Positions 24,873 to 32,992 of a stretch of DNA of 46,785 bases are shown one piece after another. The translations under genes were made by a program, and so were the position numbers. The notes below the pieces were generated by a model. It searched no databases and was not told the DNA's origin. It saw only the letters and a list, made by a program, of their open reading frames with translations. Numbering within the stretch: the first letter of the stretch is position 1; each line of letters opens with the position of its first letter. Origin of the DNA: a bacterium (GTDB lineage: Bacteria; CSSED10-310; JAJRTK01); assembly GCA_024278345.1 (NCBI GenBank), contig JAJRTK010000357.1, forward strand, positions 1 to 46,785, read 5' to 3'.

Positions 24873-25991
24873 CCGCGCACGAACCCAGGTTTCAACCGCT
24901 GCCAAGCCGAGCGCCAGCAGGCCGGCGAGCCCGGGGGGGAAGGCTGTTTCACCCCCTGCGACCCCAGCCGCCAGCCGGAACCAATAGAGCAAGGCCACTG
25001 CCGCAAAACCGGCAATCGCCAAGGGGCCGACGCCATTTCGTCTCATCAAGGCGTGGCCCATGCCGACGGCGGTAAACCCCGCCAGCAAGGCAACGGCTGG
25101 CCACGGCAGGAGGCAGCTCAACGCCAGTCCGGCAATCCACAGAGTTGGCGCAAGAGCCATGGCGTGAAGAAGAGAAAGTTGGCCCGCCGCAAAGGGGCGG
25201 GTCTTCCTCACCCAATGGCTCCGGTCGATGTCCAAATCCATGAGGTCGTCAAAAACCGAAAGGCCGGTCGAACAAAGGCAGAAGACCGTATAGGTCAGCA
25301 GCGAGCCCACAATCTGCTCCCTGTGCAGCGGAAAAGCGAACAAGACGGGAAAGAGAGCGGCGCCATTCTGGAGCCATTTGCTCGCCCGGCTTCCCCATGC
25401 AAAGGGGCGAAGTCCGTCAGCACCGGCGGAAAACGTGCAATCCAGATCCCACGAACGGCGGACTTGCTCTAGGAAGCGCCGGTGGGAGCTTACGACGATG
25501 GCCTTGCGGGCGGAGGGCCAGACCTTGAGATCTCGATGGTCGTTGCCAGCATAGTCGAAGCCCTTTTCCCCATAGGCAGCCACCAATGCCCTTCGTTTGG
25601 CATCGCCAGCGAGGTTTGTCTCTCCGTCACTTGCCAAGAAATCGTCAAACAGCCCGACATGGCGAACAATGGGCTCCACCAACGCCCGATCCGACGCGGT
25701 GGCCAAGACCAAAGTCCGCCCGGCTTTTCGTGCTTCTCGCAGATAGGCCATCAGCTCTTGATGATAGGGCAAGAGCGCCGGATCCAAGGTTACGCGCTTG
25801 GACAGCTCCCGTTTGAGCCGAGCTTTGCCCGAGGCGAGCCAGATGGGGATCCGCCAAAAGTTCCACGGCTGACAGGCCAGGAATCGGACAAACGACTCGT
25901 AAAGCAAGTCGCCCCTGAGCAGAGTTCCGTCGAGATCGACGCAAAGAACCGCCTCCCGATCCCGGTGGATGCTCGAGTGGATCTCTTTCAT
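24807..25991 (-). CDS. HAD-UbiA fusion prenyltransferase, C-terminally short
   Basis: A 394-residue protein. The N-terminal HAD domain (about 14-185) has DLDGT (19-23), TASD (98-101) and a GND segment. It is followed by a UbiA membrane domain with the prenyl-diphosphate-binding motif in VFDDLMDLDIDR (248-257; Asn of NDxxD is Asp) and KTRPFAAG. Related HAD-UbiA proteins reach 470-500 residues; here the second Asp-rich loop and the last helices are missing, and the gene ends inside the 3' end of feoB. It may be truncated by a deletion or frameshift. Its ATG overlaps the stop of the BtrH-type gene (ATGA), so both are one operon. Confidence 0.8.
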   Translation of the reverse strand: MKEIHSSIHRDREAVLCVDLDGTLLRGDLLYESFVRFLACQPWNFWRIPIWLASGKARLKRELSKRVTLDPALLPYHQELMAYLREARKAGRTLVLATASDRALVEPIVRHVGLFDDFLASDGETNLAGDAKRRALVAAYGEKGFDYAGNDHRDLKVWPSARKAIVVSSHRRFLEQVRRSWDLDCTFSAGADGLRPFAWGSRASKWLQNGAALFPVLFAFPLHREQIVGSLLTYTVFCLCSTGLSVFDDLMDLDIDRSHWVRKTRPFAAGQLSLLHAMALAPTLWIAGLALSCLLPWPAVALLAGFTAVGMGHALMRRNGVGPLAIAGFAAVALLYWFRLAAGVAGGETAFPPGLAGLLALGLAAVETWVRARSPEAQEPAALVDGEARDPGKR

Positions 25992-27202
25992 GCAGCGGCA
26001 TTTTTCAGGGCTTTGAGAGCCAAACGCTCCGCCTGAACAACCTCGATAATCCGCTCTCTAAGGGTTCCGAGGTGGGCTTCGGCATCACCGATGGAAAGAG
26101 GGAAATCTTCGATAATCCGCTGCTCCACGAAGCGGAGCTCTTCCCCTATTTGGCCCAGCTTATCAAACCCTTCAGTCCCCTTCTGCTCAAAGATCTCCAT
26201 GGTTTCCCGATAGAGGTTCTTGGCCACCTGGAACTGGGGAACCCGGCTGGCCAGGGCCGCATCGGCTACACTGGTCCAGAGTTCGCCGACCCGGCGGTAT
26301 TCGTCGGCGCATGCCAGGAATGCCTTTCGTTCGGTCAAGAGGCAGGCTTCCTCCAGAAAATCAGCGTACATTGGACGAAAGAGGCCTCCACCGGTGCCCA
26401 GAGTCTCAATGGAACGAAACACATCCCGCAGCGCGGAATAGAGGCGTCCCGCTGGATAGACATTGAGCCAGCCACGCTTGTTTCTCCTGTTCGCCACAAG
26501 CTTGGCCCACTGCTCGAGCCCCTGAAAACTCAAGGTCTTGACCTTGGGATTCTCGAGGCTTTCGATGCAAGCTTTGATCCCTTCCAGCACCCCGTCTTGA
26601 AGCCGCGGAGTTCCTGAAGGTGGCTCGAAGACAAGCAACCGATTCTTGTGGGGTCCGATCCCGGCCCTTGCCCGTGTCAGTGTGGCAAGGCGGATTTCCA
26701 AGGGGCTCGGGGCACAATCGCCGAGCTGCGCGGTTTTGACCTTTTCGTCGATTCCAACGACGACAACCGTATAGTTTTGCGGTTCCGTGGCTCTGGCCCG
26801 ATGTCGGAAATAGGGCAGATACTCGCGGGTACACCAAGCCAATACGGGCTTTCCTTGGCTGAGAAGCTCTCGAAGGTTCTGATGAGCCAAGTTTTCACTG
26901 GTCGTCTCCGAGACCGTATACGTTGCTTCGATCCGCTTCAGAAATTCAAGGGCAAACTCCGCCCCTGACGCATGGCTGAGATACCGGCCCACAATGGAGA
27001 CTCCGCTCCGGTACTCGTTGATGGAAGATGGGCAAAATGAGTAGCCCGATCCCAGTCCACCGGTGAGCCCCAAGACCATGGCCTCCGAGAGAGGCTCGCC
27101 TGTATGGGGCGCCTTCAACCCCGAGTGGGCGAGCATATTTCTCAAAGCTGCGGTAATGGGGTGTTTCCCCCCGAAATGCTCGTAACCAGCAACCTGCAAC
27201 AT
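25988..27202 (-). CDS. BtrH N-terminal / DUF4872 domain protein
   Basis: A 404-residue protein. The beginning YEHFGGKHPITAALRNMLAH and MVLGLTGGLGSGYSF match the BtrH N-terminal domain, a papain-like fold used in butirosin synthesis as acyltransferase. The middle (EDxx-type TVVVVGIDEKVKTAQLGD) and the helical C-terminal half fit DUF4872, usually fused to it. The second half has long amphipathic helices. It is probably an acyltransferase or peptidase-like enzyme for a small molecule; the substrate is unknown. AAGGTGAGG precedes the ATG, and a strong promoter lies 150 nt upstream. It is coupled to the HAD-UbiA gene. Confidence 0.78.
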   Translation of the reverse strand: MLQVAGYEHFGGKHPITAALRNMLAHSGLKAPHTGEPLSEAMVLGLTGGLGSGYSFCPSSINEYRSGVSIVGRYLSHASGAEFALEFLKRIEATYTVSETTSENLAHQNLRELLSQGKPVLAWCTREYLPYFRHRARATEPQNYTVVVVGIDEKVKTAQLGDCAPSPLEIRLATLTRARAGIGPHKNRLLVFEPPSGTPRLQDGVLEGIKACIESLENPKVKTLSFQGLEQWAKLVANRRNKRGWLNVYPAGRLYSALRDVFRSIETLGTGGGLFRPMYADFLEEACLLTERKAFLACADEYRRVGELWTSVADAALASRVPQFQVAKNLYRETMEIFEQKGTEGFDKLGQIGEELRFVEQRIIEDFPLSIGDAEAHLGTLRERIIEVVQAERLALKALKNAAA

Positions 27203-27309
27203 GAGTCCTCACCTTGCTGTGCGTGAGTTCGTCGGAAAAATTCCGCGCCGGACCTCCCCATCGCCTGGGTCCGATCACGATGCCTCCCTGACCTACGGCT
27301 CCCTGCCGG

Positions 27310-27350
27310 CTGTCTCGGAGCTTACCCAAAGTTGCGTGCGGACAGCCGCC
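27310..27350 (-). other. Stem in the leader of the BtrH-UbiA operon
   Basis: CGGCTGTC and GACAGCCG (27309-27316, 27343-27350) form an 8-bp stem near the start of a leader of about 150 nt. I could not match it to a riboswitch class. Confidence 0.35.
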
Positions 27351-27358
27351 AAAAGTAT

Positions 27359-27387
27359 TATACCTAATAAGTGGTGATAATTCAAAG
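27359..27387 (-). promoter_or_regulatory. Sigma-70 promoter of the BtrH-UbiA operon
   Basis: On the minus strand TTGAAT (27387-27382), a 17-nt spacer and a consensus TATAAT (27364-27359). Transcription would start near 27352, giving a long leader to the ATG at 27202. It is the clearest signal in the 351-nt divergent gap 27203-27553. Confidence 0.65.
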
Positions 27388-27553
27388 AGTTGCCAACATA
27401 GGCCCCACCGCCCGTCGAGCCCCGTGACCATGAAGATTCTGGCACCGACCTTCCTCACTCACTAGAAAGCCTGTCCAACCCACGACAAACAGATCTCCAC
27501 ACTCTCCTCAAGGCGACTGGGGCGCGGCCCAGCGTAGAAAGGCAGAAAGGCAG

Positions 27554-27988
27554 ATGAAAACTTGGATTCTCGTTGCCAACGCAAGCCGAGCTCGGTTGTT
27601 TTTCAGTCCGAAACGATTCAGCGCCTGGTGCTGTATCCAACAGCTAGACCACCCCAAAAGTCGCCTTCCGGACCACGAGCTCACGACTGACCGTCCCGGC
27701 CGGATGGCCGATTCGGGCTCCCCGGGCCACAAGTCAGCTCCAGAGACTCCATCGGCCAAGGCCATGGAAGCTCTCAAGTTCGCCAGCATCCTTGCAAGTC
27801 TCCTCAAGAAAGGACTGAACGAACGGGCTTACGAGCGCCTTGTGCTGGCTGCTCCGCCCCAATTTTTGGGTCTCCTTCGGAAAAAGATCGATCACCAGGT
27901 AGAAAAGAGCCTCTTCAGCACCGTCGCCAGCGATTACACGCTCTTCCCGGAGCGAGACTTGCCGCGCCGGCTGCGACCGCATCTTTAG
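27554..27988 (+). CDS. Host attachment-type protein (baeRF-like)
   Basis: A 144-residue cytoplasmic protein starting MKTWILVANASRARLFF, the typical beta-strand start of the 'protein required for attachment to host cells' family. It continues with FASILASLLKKGLNERAYERLVLAAPP and ending in RDLPRRLRPHL. The family is related to the eRF1-like baeRF fold; its biochemical role is not known despite the name, which comes from a plant-associated strain. AAAGG lies 3-6 nt before the ATG. The gene stands alone, convergent with the nuclease gene. Confidence 0.85.
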   Translation: MKTWILVANASRARLFFSPKRFSAWCCIQQLDHPKSRLPDHELTTDRPGRMADSGSPGHKSAPETPSAKAMEALKFASILASLLKKGLNERAYERLVLAAPPQFLGLLRKKIDHQVEKSLFSTVASDYTLFPERDLPRRLRPHL

Positions 27989-27997
27989 CCGCCTTCC

Positions 27998-28786
27998 CTA
28001 CCACTCCAAGGAGCTTTTGGCGAGGCGGTCCACGAGCTCTTTGTCAACCTGCTGCGCCAAAACCGGCTCTGGCCTGGGCTCCATGCGGGGAAGCAGAAAC
28101 GGGATCCGGGCAATTTCAGTATTGTACAAATGACAGAGAAGCGGCTCCAAATTCAGAACGTCCTCCAAACAATAACGCTCCAAGGTTTGGCAGGCCTTCC
28201 GATGGCCCTGACAGTGGAGCCGCCAAAGGACTACCGCTGCCCATCCATCGAGACCTTCGACCTCGCCGCGACCGATGCCCAGCTTCTGCTCAATCTTCTT
28301 CAGTCCGCCCCGCAGCCCCAGGCGTCCCAAGGCAAACCGCAGGTCAAGATGATGTTGCCCCTCGAAACTGAGGCCCGGAAAAGTACGCGCCAGAATTGGC
28401 AAATCGAATTGTGAGCCGTTGAAAGTCACGATGAGCTCATACCGCTGAATCGCCGCCGGAAACTCTTCCAGATCCCGGCCCCGGACAAAAGTCCTGGCCG
28501 CCTGGCCATCGTAGAGGCCGATGCAGGTTACGCTTCCTGTGAGCCCTGTGGTCTCGATGTCCACGTAGGCCGTAGAATCGCGAAACGTGGGGCAAAGCCG
28601 CCATTTGTCCCGTCCTGGCAACAGCCGGATCACGTCCCCGTGGTTTAGAAAGGGCAAGATCCCCTCGCGCCGCGACCCTCTATAGTCGCGAACGAAGCAC
28701 TCCCAATCAACGATGCCCTGCTCCCACAAGCTCCGCTCGGTTTTGGGACCGACACCGGGCACGTGGATGAAAGTCGATTCCAGCAC
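27998..28786 (-). CDS. YprB-like RNase H-fold exonuclease (DEDD)
   Basis: A 262-residue protein. After a helix-hairpin-helix-like beginning (FIHVPGVGPKTERSLWEQGI) comes a DEDD-type exonuclease core: AYVDIETTG (first Asp/Glu), IVTFNGSQFDLPIL, HHLDLRFALGRLGL, and YCLEDVLNLEPLL (last Asp). This matches the YprB ribonuclease-H-like domain. The GTG start at 28786 is preceded by GGGAGGG at 6 nt, better than the ATG at 28831. Substrate unknown; 3'-5' DNA or RNA exonuclease activity is expected. Confidence 0.83.
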   Translation of the reverse strand: MLESTFIHVPGVGPKTERSLWEQGIVDWECFVRDYRGSRREGILPFLNHGDVIRLLPGRDKWRLCPTFRDSTAYVDIETTGLTGSVTCIGLYDGQAARTFVRGRDLEEFPAAIQRYELIVTFNGSQFDLPILARTFPGLSFEGQHHLDLRFALGRLGLRGGLKKIEQKLGIGRGEVEGLDGWAAVVLWRLHCQGHRKACQTLERYCLEDVLNLEPLLCHLYNTEIARIPFLLPRMEPRPEPVLAQQVDKELVDRLAKSSLEW

Positions 28787-28850
28787 AGCGATCCCTCCCA
28801 TCACACTGCTACAGATCCTAGTCAACGCCATTCAGCAACCGGGAAGCCGC

Positions 28851-30584
28851 CTATTCCAGGTCGATCTCCCGGGAAATTCGCCCGCCTTTCACGCTATCGT
28901 ACTGGAGCCTCACCTGGCCACCTCCTTCCACCAGAAAGAAAAGGGTCACAAATCCTTCACCTGGCACGGCATCGACCAAGAGGCGCTCTGGACGTTTCTT
29001 CTGTAACTCGACCAGGTTCAGCCAAGAGTTCTCCACCATTCCACTGGCCAGAACGACAGCGCCTTGAAGCGTGACAACATCCTTTCGGACGATCTTCAGG
29101 CGCTGGGCTACGGCGGGGCGACTGGCGATGGTGCGCCGGTTGTAAAGAGGAACCTCCAGTCGCCGGATTCCATTGCCAAGATTGCGGATCTTGGGCTCGC
29201 CGAATTCCAAGAAAGGAAGCTGCCTGGCGTGGTATAACACGAAAGCGGCATTCCGATGGCACTCTTCCTCGAGCATCCAACCTTCAGGAATGCGTCCCGT
29301 ATCGCGGCGCCAACCGCCCACCTCAACGGCTCCGTATTGTGGATGCTCCACTTCCTGCCAATCGACGAACATCCTACCCAGAGTCATCAGGTCGTTGAAG
29401 CTCATCCGCTCCTCGTCGGTGACCTTCCCATCACCATCGGCATCTTTGTGCTCCTCTCGATAGAGCTCGTTGGTGATAGCAAAAGCGCCAATGCGGCCAA
29501 AAAAGTGGTCATCGGTGGTACCATAAGCCGTATAGAGGTCTTTCCAAGTGATCATGTAGCCATACCCTGGAAGCATGGTCTCCCCCATTTCTCCGATCTT
29601 GTCATAAACTCGCAGATCCGACATCGGATATCGGGGCTGGGTCTTGGAGCCGGGACCGCGAAGAATCATGCCACCGCTGTTGTGAAAACTCTGGGCAGCG
29701 GCAATGTTCTTGTGGGCTTCAGCCCACAGGGCAATGGCACGGGTTTCCGGGATCTGCAGAGGATAATCCGGAGCCCCCATCTGCACGTAGCGTGGCTGCC
29801 ACTCGTAGCCCCACGTTCTATTGGGATCGACATAACCGATGCCATCTTCATTGATTCTTCCGTCGCCATCGTTGTCGATCCCCTCGAGCCCCAGGAGATT
29901 GTAATCGCCTGGATGGTTCTCATCAGCAGGAATCAGGATGCGCGGATCGTCGGGATCGAGGCGGAAGCGGCCCTGGCCCGGTGGGACTTTGAGCCGCATC
30001 TGCGTGATGAGCCCATCGCCATTGAGATCGTCGTAACCATCTTCGTCAGCGAGGCCATCGCGATCATCGTCGATGGCCACCTGCACGCTTCTTGGCCAAT
30101 CGCGAGTGGAAGGTGCATCGAACCATTGTGCCCGGCTGTCGGGACTGACAACGGGCACGAAATAGAAGGCCGCCCGGTCCATAAGAGTGGTGAGTCGAGG
30201 AAGCTTTCCGTAATTTTTTAGCATGTAGTCAATGAGATAGAAGACTGTCTCCGCACCCTGGACCTCATTGGCGTGGGTCGAACCATCGACGTACATTGCC
30301 GGCTTGTCCAACGCCCTACCGGTGACGGGATTGTTGATGGTAAACAGCCACATATCATTCCCCTGGCTGCTTTTTCCGATGCTCTCCAGGGTCGCCCAGG
30401 CCGGGTAGGCCGCAGCATAACCCCGGAGGGCGTCGAAGATTTCATCGTTGTGGTGAAGCCGATTAAACCTGGGCTCAGGCAGAGGACGTTTCGGCTGGAG
30501 CGGACCGGCCAATGCCAGAGGCGCCAAGGTCAAAACAATCCCGAACAGCATGACAGCAGAGTTCAGTAGAGAGCGGCGCTTCAT
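28851..30584 (-). CDS. Secreted M14 zinc carboxypeptidase
   Basis: A 577-residue exported peptidase with a signal peptide (cleavage near ALAG, 24-27). The zinc site is complete: H104 and E107 in STHANEVQG, H301 in SFHNSGG; E373 in TNELY is the catalytic glutamate. Between them lie Asp-rich loops like EF-hands (DDDRDGLADEDGYDDLNGDG, DNDGDGRINEDG), seen in a subgroup of M14 peptidases and probably binding calcium. A C-terminal beta region (about 470-577) follows. ATG overlaps the stop of the upstream paralogue (TGATG), with GGAGGG before it. It should cleave peptides in the periplasm or outside. Confidence 0.92.
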   Translation of the reverse strand: MKRRSLLNSAVMLFGIVLTLAPLALAGPLQPKRPLPEPRFNRLHHNDEIFDALRGYAAAYPAWATLESIGKSSQGNDMWLFTINNPVTGRALDKPAMYVDGSTHANEVQGAETVFYLIDYMLKNYGKLPRLTTLMDRAAFYFVPVVSPDSRAQWFDAPSTRDWPRSVQVAIDDDRDGLADEDGYDDLNGDGLITQMRLKVPPGQGRFRLDPDDPRILIPADENHPGDYNLLGLEGIDNDGDGRINEDGIGYVDPNRTWGYEWQPRYVQMGAPDYPLQIPETRAIALWAEAHKNIAAAQSFHNSGGMILRGPGSKTQPRYPMSDLRVYDKIGEMGETMLPGYGYMITWKDLYTAYGTTDDHFFGRIGAFAITNELYREEHKDADGDGKVTDEERMSFNDLMTLGRMFVDWQEVEHPQYGAVEVGGWRRDTGRIPEGWMLEEECHRNAAFVLYHARQLPFLEFGEPKIRNLGNGIRRLEVPLYNRRTIASRPAVAQRLKIVRKDVVTLQGAVVLASGMVENSWLNLVELQKKRPERLLVDAVPGEGFVTLFFLVEGGGQVRLQYDSVKGGRISREIDLE

Positions 30585-32752
30585 CAGGAGCCCTCCTTTC
30601 CTACGGGTAACGAGATCTTGCCGGCGGCCAGGTCTCCTAAAAGAGAAGTACTGGTCGTTCCAGCGTTGTCCGACAGGGCACGAACAGTGATCTGGTAGCG
30701 ATGGGGTAACTTGACCAGCCACTCCCCTTTGAGCGCTCCGCCACCTCCCGCCAGGGACTCGGAAATGACGAAGGATCGGCCCGTGACGATGTCGCCATCC
30801 TTGCCAGGATCGAGCTCCAAGCGAATGGGCAGATGGACGCGGGCCCGCTGCGCCATCTTCGTGTGAGTGGGAAACTGGCCAATATTGCGAACAACAGCCT
30901 GGACGCGGCATATTCCCCCGCCCAAGGGTTCGACACTCAAGTCTTGGATCTGGATCTCGGCAAGGCGCCGGGAGATTTCCAAGATGGTTTCCGTGTGAAG
31001 CTCCAGGGCTTTCGCCAAAAACTCCCGCGGTGGAGCGACCTCAATGAAGGGGTCGATTCCACCAACCTCGCCTTTCGTCCCGTCGGGAAGCTCCACGGAA
31101 GTCCAGGGAACGAAAGCCTCCGGCGCATGAGCATCGATCCACGCCATGAGATCCTTTTCACGGCCTTGAAGCTTCTTCTCCTTTTCCTCCTTTTTTCCGT
31201 TCTTACCGCCCCCCATGCTCTTGATCATGTTCGCCATCCGTTGGGGCGTCATCTTCCCCGACTCCACTGCCTGGATCACTCTTGCCGGCGTGAGCTGTGG
31301 CGGAGCCCCCACTTCCTTCATGAATTCCCCGATGGTCTCTTCGCCCAAGGCAACGAACTCTTCCGGCGTCATCTCTTCGAGGCGCTCCAGAGTCAGCGTC
31401 TCTCCTTTGGGGGATCTGCTGTCATCGACCTGCCCGTCCTCCTTGCCAGAGTTTTTCTTCGCCTTGGGAATCCCCCAGACGTCAAGCTCCAGGGCCAAGG
31501 CCCCGTAGTGGTAGTAAAGCCATGCCGTCAAGCTGCCTGGGGCCAGGTCCCGAACCGGCCGCTTTGTGTCGAGCCCCGCATCCTCCAGACGTTTTTTATG
31601 GCTCTTGGCGAGGTTTTCCAAAATTTTCAGATCCTGCTGTTGGGGCTTCATGGCTGGTCCAGCCCCGACGAATTGCAGCAACCGCTCCTTCGTGATGCCC
31701 ATCCTGCGGACGAATGGCATATCTTTCGCCATGTCCCAAACTTCGTCTCCGGTGAATTCTTCTTCCGGATCGACCCCGAAGCGCCGGGCGATCCAGCGGG
31801 GAATTTTAAATTTCAGAGTGCCGAGCTCTTTTGCCTGCCCAAAACCTTCAGGCAACCCGAGGAGGTTGTTGGCAGCACCATAGACAACGGCAACAGCGAT
31901 GTTTCTTCGGCGGAGCAAGAAATCCATGATCGCCTTGGCCTCGGGGGAGTAGCTCGGCCAGGGGCCGGCCTCCGGATCATCGTAGCGAAATGCCTGGGCA
32001 AAGTTCTTGTCCGGCCAAACGCCGCCAGGCCCGTCCTCGTTAAACTCTCCATCGCCATCATCATCAACCCCTTCCATCCGGACAATGTATTTCCCCTTCT
32101 GTCCCTCAAGGGCCTCAGCCTCCACCATAATCCGGGGATCATCGGAATCCGGGATCATCGTTCCGTGGGGATCGATGACGCGCATGAGAGTGATCCGGCC
32201 ATCTCCGTTGAGATCGTTCGGGCCATCCTCGGCTACGAGCCCATCCAGGTCTCGATCCAAGGAGCCCGCGGCTCCTGAAAGACGCTGTTTTGGAACCTGG
32301 AACATTCCATCGTGAGCATCGGGGTTCAAGGCTGGAGCGACATAAAAGGTGCGCCTCTCAAGCAAAAGGTCCAGGGATTCTCCGTCTCCGCCCTTGTCTC
32401 CCTCCAAAAGGCGCTTTGCAAGATCCAAGGCAGCCTCGGTGCCGGCGTTGCGGGCGCCGGCAATATTGGCGCCCACGAAGACCGCTGGCCTGCGGTCAGG
32501 CTCCGTGAGCCCCTTTCGGGCAATTCTCAACACGTATAGACTTCTACCGCCAGACGATTTCCCGATTGTTTCGAGATGGGCGGTGTCTGGGTATTTTCGC
32601 ACCCACCGGGCAAGCTGGCTTTCCACCGCCTGAAAGGTGTGGTAGGCAACGGGAGTGGCTGGCGGCTCTGGCCCCACTGGCTCCGCATCCGCGGCACCCG
32701 CGACCAACGGGCCAGCCAAAGCCAGCATCACCATGAATCCAAGTTTTTTCAC
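30584..32752 (-). CDS. M14-like secreted protein without zinc ligands (pseudopeptidase)
   Basis: A 722-residue paralogue of the downstream peptidase with a signal peptide and the same order of parts, including EF-hand-like loops (DRDLDGLVAEDG, DDDGDGEFNEDG). The zinc site is lost: at the place of HxxE stands A98-G-A-R101 (GANIAGARNAGTEAAL), and the third His is replaced in VVYGAANNLLG; the glutamate of LALELDV remains. A long insertion (about 320-560) with a Lys/Glu-rich charged stretch is not in the partner. GTG start with GAGGAGAAAGAA in front. It is likely a binding or regulatory partner of the active enzyme; this is inference. Confidence 0.85.
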   Translation of the reverse strand: MKKLGFMVMLALAGPLVAGAADAEPVGPEPPATPVAYHTFQAVESQLARWVRKYPDTAHLETIGKSSGGRSLYVLRIARKGLTEPDRRPAVFVGANIAGARNAGTEAALDLAKRLLEGDKGGDGESLDLLLERRTFYVAPALNPDAHDGMFQVPKQRLSGAAGSLDRDLDGLVAEDGPNDLNGDGRITLMRVIDPHGTMIPDSDDPRIMVEAEALEGQKGKYIVRMEGVDDDGDGEFNEDGPGGVWPDKNFAQAFRYDDPEAGPWPSYSPEAKAIMDFLLRRRNIAVAVVYGAANNLLGLPEGFGQAKELGTLKFKIPRWIARRFGVDPEEEFTGDEVWDMAKDMPFVRRMGITKERLLQFVGAGPAMKPQQQDLKILENLAKSHKKRLEDAGLDTKRPVRDLAPGSLTAWLYYHYGALALELDVWGIPKAKKNSGKEDGQVDDSRSPKGETLTLERLEEMTPEEFVALGEETIGEFMKEVGAPPQLTPARVIQAVESGKMTPQRMANMIKSMGGGKNGKKEEKEKKLQGREKDLMAWIDAHAPEAFVPWTSVELPDGTKGEVGGIDPFIEVAPPREFLAKALELHTETILEISRRLAEIQIQDLSVEPLGGGICRVQAVVRNIGQFPTHTKMAQRARVHLPIRLELDPGKDGDIVTGRSFVISESLAGGGGALKGEWLVKLPHRYQITVRALSDNAGTTSTSLLGDLAAGKISLPVGKEGS

Positions 32753-32810
32753 TTCTTTCTCCTCTCAAATGACTCGCAACGCAGAAGGTCTCATCACCAC
32801 CGCCCTTGAT

Positions 32811-32992
32811 CTAACCCGGAAATCGTCGAATCCCTGCTGCGTCAACGCAATCATCGCAGCCAACAGCGCCCTCCCCGGTCAGGCGTCCTCAACGTAGTTC
32901 TACTACGCCTCCGGCGCCTGCCTGTCGTCGGCCTCGCCGGCTGCGCGCCGGCGCCGCCTCGCGACGGGATTTGATGAGAAATCCGGGTCTAA
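32811..32992. mobile_element. Family C MITE-like element with imperfect TIRs
   Basis: The left end CTAACCCGGAAATCGTCGAA and the inverse of the right end (TTAGACCCGGATTTCTCATC) align over about 30 bp with gaps. Inside are GTAGTTCTACTAC, CTCCGGCGCCTG and GGCTGCGCGCCGGCGCC palindromes. No coding capacity and no clear target duplication. It separates the deoxyhypusine-synthase-like gene from the M14 pair and provides the stop codon region of the former (32989-32991). Confidence 0.6.

Noticed and set aside
27203-27352. Known riboswitch (c-di-GMP, SAM, cobalamin or guanidine type) in the leader
   Set aside because: Conserved core motifs of these classes are not present.
29256-30221. Plus-strand open frame of 321 codons opposite the M14 peptidase
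   Set aside because: Shadow of the peptidase gene without start signal or recognisable sequence.
30833-32278. Plus-strand open frame of 481 codons opposite the M14 pseudopeptidase gene
   Set aside because: It is antisense to a clear gene with signal peptide and family motifs; its translation has no domain, and it reflects the GC-rich third positions.
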